Shown: positions 5,396 to 7,083 of the stretch, one piece after another
Layout of the letters: each line of letters starts with the position of its first letter
How positions within the stretch are numbered: position 1 is the first letter of the stretch
Assembly: GCA_050260415.1 (NCBI GenBank)
Contig: JBLNCE010000131.1
Coordinates: forward strand, 1 to 7,083
Source: JBLNCE01 sp050260415
GTDB lineage: Bacteria > Bacillota > UBA4882 > JAAYXC01
Direction of reading: 5' to 3'
Length of the DNA: 7,083 nt
Position numbers and translations under genes: made by a program
Notes under the pieces: generated by a model
Told to the model about the DNA's origin: nothing
The model's input: only the letters and a program-made list of their open reading frames with translations
Databases searched by the model: none

Positions 5396-6964
5396 ATGAA
5401 AGCAGTGCGTCTTCTAGTAGTGGCCATCCTGGTCGTCGCTGTTGTCAGCGGGGCGCTTGCCAGGACGGTGACCAAGTCCGGCATCGTCCTCCCCATTACG
5501 ACGAAGCCGGTCACCTTGACCTATATGCTGGGCGATCATCCCACCGCCGGCCCCTTCAACGAGGAGCTGTTCCACTGGAAGGAATTAGAGAAGCGAACCG
5601 GCGTACATATCGACTTTCAGTGCGTACCCGAGGCCAATTTTGAAGAGAAGTGGGCGGCGCGCATGGGCGCGCGCGACCTGACCGACCTCCTGCGGGTCAA
5701 ACTCGATCAGGCCAAGCAGTTTGGTCCCCAGGGCGCCTTCCTGCCCTTGGAAAAACTGCTCGACAGACACACCAGGGTCCTGAAGAAGCTGCTCACCCCG
5801 GAGATCCGCAAGGAGCTGACAGCCGGAGACGGCCATATCTACTCCATCCCGTCGCTGAAAGAACTGCGGCTCTCCACCGGCTGGCTGGTGAGGGGCGACT
5901 GGCTGCAGAAGCTGGGCATGAAGGAACCGACGACCCTGGACGAGTACTACAATATGCTCGTGGCTTTCCGGGACAAGGACCTTGACGGCAACGGCATCAA
6001 GGATACCATTCCCCTGACGGTGCGGGACAAGATCGAGGGCCTGATCGACAAGATCGCCATGGCCTACGGTACCAAGTATGAGAAAGATGTCACCCCGTTC
6101 CAGTTCTTCCCGAAGGAAAAGAAGGCCATCTACACCCCGACCACCGACCGGATGAAGGAAGCTTTGATGTATCTCAACAAGCTGTACAAGGACGGCCTGC
6201 TCGACAAGGAATTTGGCAGCAGAGTGAATGCCTCCGTCTGGCAGGAGAAGATACTCAACAACAAGGCCGGCGCCACGCTCGACCATATGACCAGGATCGA
6301 CACGTTCAACCTGGCGGCCAAGGCGTCGGGCAAGATCCCGGGCTTCAAGATGATCGGCCTCGCGCCGATGAAAGGCCCCCGCGGCGAAAGCGGCACCAAG
6401 CGCTCTTCGTCGACCGATCACGGCATGTCGGTGGCCTTCTCGAGCAAGCTGAGTTCCGCGGAAGCGGAAGTCGCCATCAAGTGGTTCGACTACCGCTATA
6501 GCCCCGAGGGCATCCTGCTCAACAGCTGGGGCGTGGAGGGCAATACCTTTACCTATGTGAACGGGAGGCCGGTCCATACCGAGAAGATCCTCAAAGACCC
6601 GGCAGGCCGCCGTATGACCGAGGTTCTGTCCAAGGATTATGGTCTGAACATGGCCAACAACGCCTGCTACATGCCGATTATCCCCGAGCAGTTCAGCGAG
6701 GATATCCTCGCGGCCTGGGACAAGTGCAAGGGTACGTACGTGGACGAGAATCCGCCGCTGCCCTACACCGTGGAAGAGGCGCGGAAAGTGGCGAGCGGGA
6801 TGGCGGCTATCGCTCCGAAGCAGGAAGAATGGATGGTCCAGTTCATCACGGGCCAGAAGAGCTTCAGCGAGTGGGATAACTTCGCCGCGGCCATGAAGCA
6901 AATGGGGATCGACGAGGTCATGAAGAACGTCAACGCCGCCTACCAGCGTTTGCTCAAGAAATAG
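5396..6964 (+). CDS. Extracellular solute-binding protein of the LplA/YtcQ type (family 1), non-lipoprotein
   Basis: Captures the sugar outside the inner membrane and hands it to the two permeases encoded before it. The 522-residue length and overall pattern fit LplA/YtcQ-like proteins: LTYMLGDHPTAGPFNEELF at ~41-59, WKELEKRTGVHIDF at 61-74, YSIPSLKEL, then TGWLVRGDWLQKLGMKEPTT with LDEYYNMLVAF. An acidic loop DKDLDGNGIKD at 193-203 looks like the calcium-binding loop common in this group. The N-terminus is a Sec signal (MKAVR, hydrophobic stretch 6-19, probable signal-peptidase-I cleavage after ALA at residue 22). No cysteine follows the hydrophobic stretch, so it is not a lipoprotein, unlike the usual Gram-positive members. 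The start has AAGGAGG at 5379-5385, ten bases before ATG. It is separated from the permeases by 89 bases but probably shares their transcript. Confidence 0.95.
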   Translation: MKAVRLLVVAILVVAVVSGALARTVTKSGIVLPITTKPVTLTYMLGDHPTAGPFNEELFHWKELEKRTGVHIDFQCVPEANFEEKWAARMGARDLTDLLRVKLDQAKQFGPQGAFLPLEKLLDRHTRVLKKLLTPEIRKELTAGDGHIYSIPSLKELRLSTGWLVRGDWLQKLGMKEPTTLDEYYNMLVAFRDKDLDGNGIKDTIPLTVRDKIEGLIDKIAMAYGTKYEKDVTPFQFFPKEKKAIYTPTTDRMKEALMYLNKLYKDGLLDKEFGSRVNASVWQEKILNNKAGATLDHMTRIDTFNLAAKASGKIPGFKMIGLAPMKGPRGESGTKRSSSTDHGMSVAFSSKLSSAEAEVAIKWFDYRYSPEGILLNSWGVEGNTFTYVNGRPVHTEKILKDPAGRRMTEVLSKDYGLNMANNACYMPIIPEQFSEDILAAWDKCKGTYVDENPPLPYTVEEARKVASGMAAIAPKQEEWMVQFITGQKSFSEWDNFAAAMKQMGIDEVMKNVNAAYQRLLKK

Positions 6965-6990
6965 GTAAACGGAAGCGGAATGCTGGCGGC

Positions 6991-7018
6991 GGGCCGACCG
7001 GCAAATTACCGGCGGCCC
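6991..7018 (+). terminator. GC-rich hairpin after the binding-protein gene, followed by C-run (possible terminator or mRNA-end structure)
   Basis: Arms 6991-7001 (GGGCCG, bulged A, CCGG) and 7009-7018 (CCGG, CGGCCC) pair perfectly apart from the single A bulge, giving ten pairs around a seven-base loop, 26 bases after the stop. Instead of a T-run, an 11-base C-run (7016-7026) follows. Without U residues, classical intrinsic termination is doubtful. It may act as a 3' stabilising hairpin or a non-canonical terminator. Confidence 0.45.
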
Positions 7019-7026
7019 CCCCCCCC

Positions 7027-7083
7027 GGTTGCGGAAACAAGCGGAGTGAGAACCACGAGGGTTGGCAGGGTGCAGGAAAGAGC
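7027..7083. other. Right-hand edge with no recognisable feature
   Basis: Purine-rich sequence after the C-run. No start codon with a convincing ribosome binding site and no structure stands out before the window ends; a following gene may start just outside. Confidence 0.5.

Noticed and set aside
5355..5399. 14-codon open frame whose TGA overlaps the binding-protein ATG (ATGA)
   Set aside because: No ribosome binding site before its ATG, and it contains the binding protein's own Shine-Dalgarno; the overlap is probably chance.
5585..6901. Long 438-codon open frame on the minus strand opposite the binding-protein gene
   Set aside because: It mirrors the GC-rich codon pattern of the strongly supported binding-protein gene, has a His/Arg/Leu-rich composition with no recognisable domain, and no ribosome binding site was seen.

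Overview
The window reads as one stretch of a carbohydrate-scavenging locus, with every convincing gene on the + strand. In order it holds the 3' part of a sulfatase gene (open at the left edge), a NarL/DesK-type two-component pair (sensor kinase, then LuxR-type response regulator, overlapping by 29 bases), a 248-base regulatory gap, and a three-gene ABC importer set of the Lpl/Ytc type: permease, permease, extracellular solute-binding protein. A GC-rich hairpin followed by a run of eleven C closes the set. No ATPase subunit, glycoside hydrolase, sulfatase-maturing enzyme, RNA gene, mobile element or CRISPR array is visible.

Organism: coding regions are GC-rich, and Shine-Dalgarno sequences before the transporter genes are strong (AGGAGG-like). 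The candidate transporter promoter has a TGn extended -10. The LplB/LplC-like permeases are best known from Bacillota. However, the binding protein has a plain signal-peptidase-I signal with no lipobox cysteine, so it is predicted to be secreted or periplasmic rather than a membrane lipoprotein. This suggests a bacterium with an outer membrane or an atypical Bacillota lineage (for example Limnochordia-like), or another polysaccharide-degrading phylum such as Spirochaetota. This placement is inference and weakly held.

Layout: 2-1123 sulfatase (5' partial); 1124-1286 spacer with a 9-bp hairpin and a candidate promoter; 1287-2531 histidine kinase; 2503-3189 response regulator; 3190-3437 spacer with an unusual cluster of TGACA/TGTCA half-sites and a doubled TGATATGAT extended -10; 3438-4400 and 4416-5306 permeases 15 bases apart; 5307-5395 spacer; 5396-6964 binding protein; 6965-7083 hairpin, C-tract and nothing further recognisable.

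Working model (inference): the membrane-embedded kinase and its regulator control the importer through the TGACA-type sites just upstream of the first permease. The importer takes up an oligosaccharide, and the sulfatase removes sulfate from that glycan or a related one. The ATP-hydrolysing subunit would be supplied from elsewhere, as is usual for this transporter family. Each gene belongs to a known family. The parts most worth a second look are the repeated half-sites, the kinase's altered phosphatase motif, and the non-lipoprotein binding protein.
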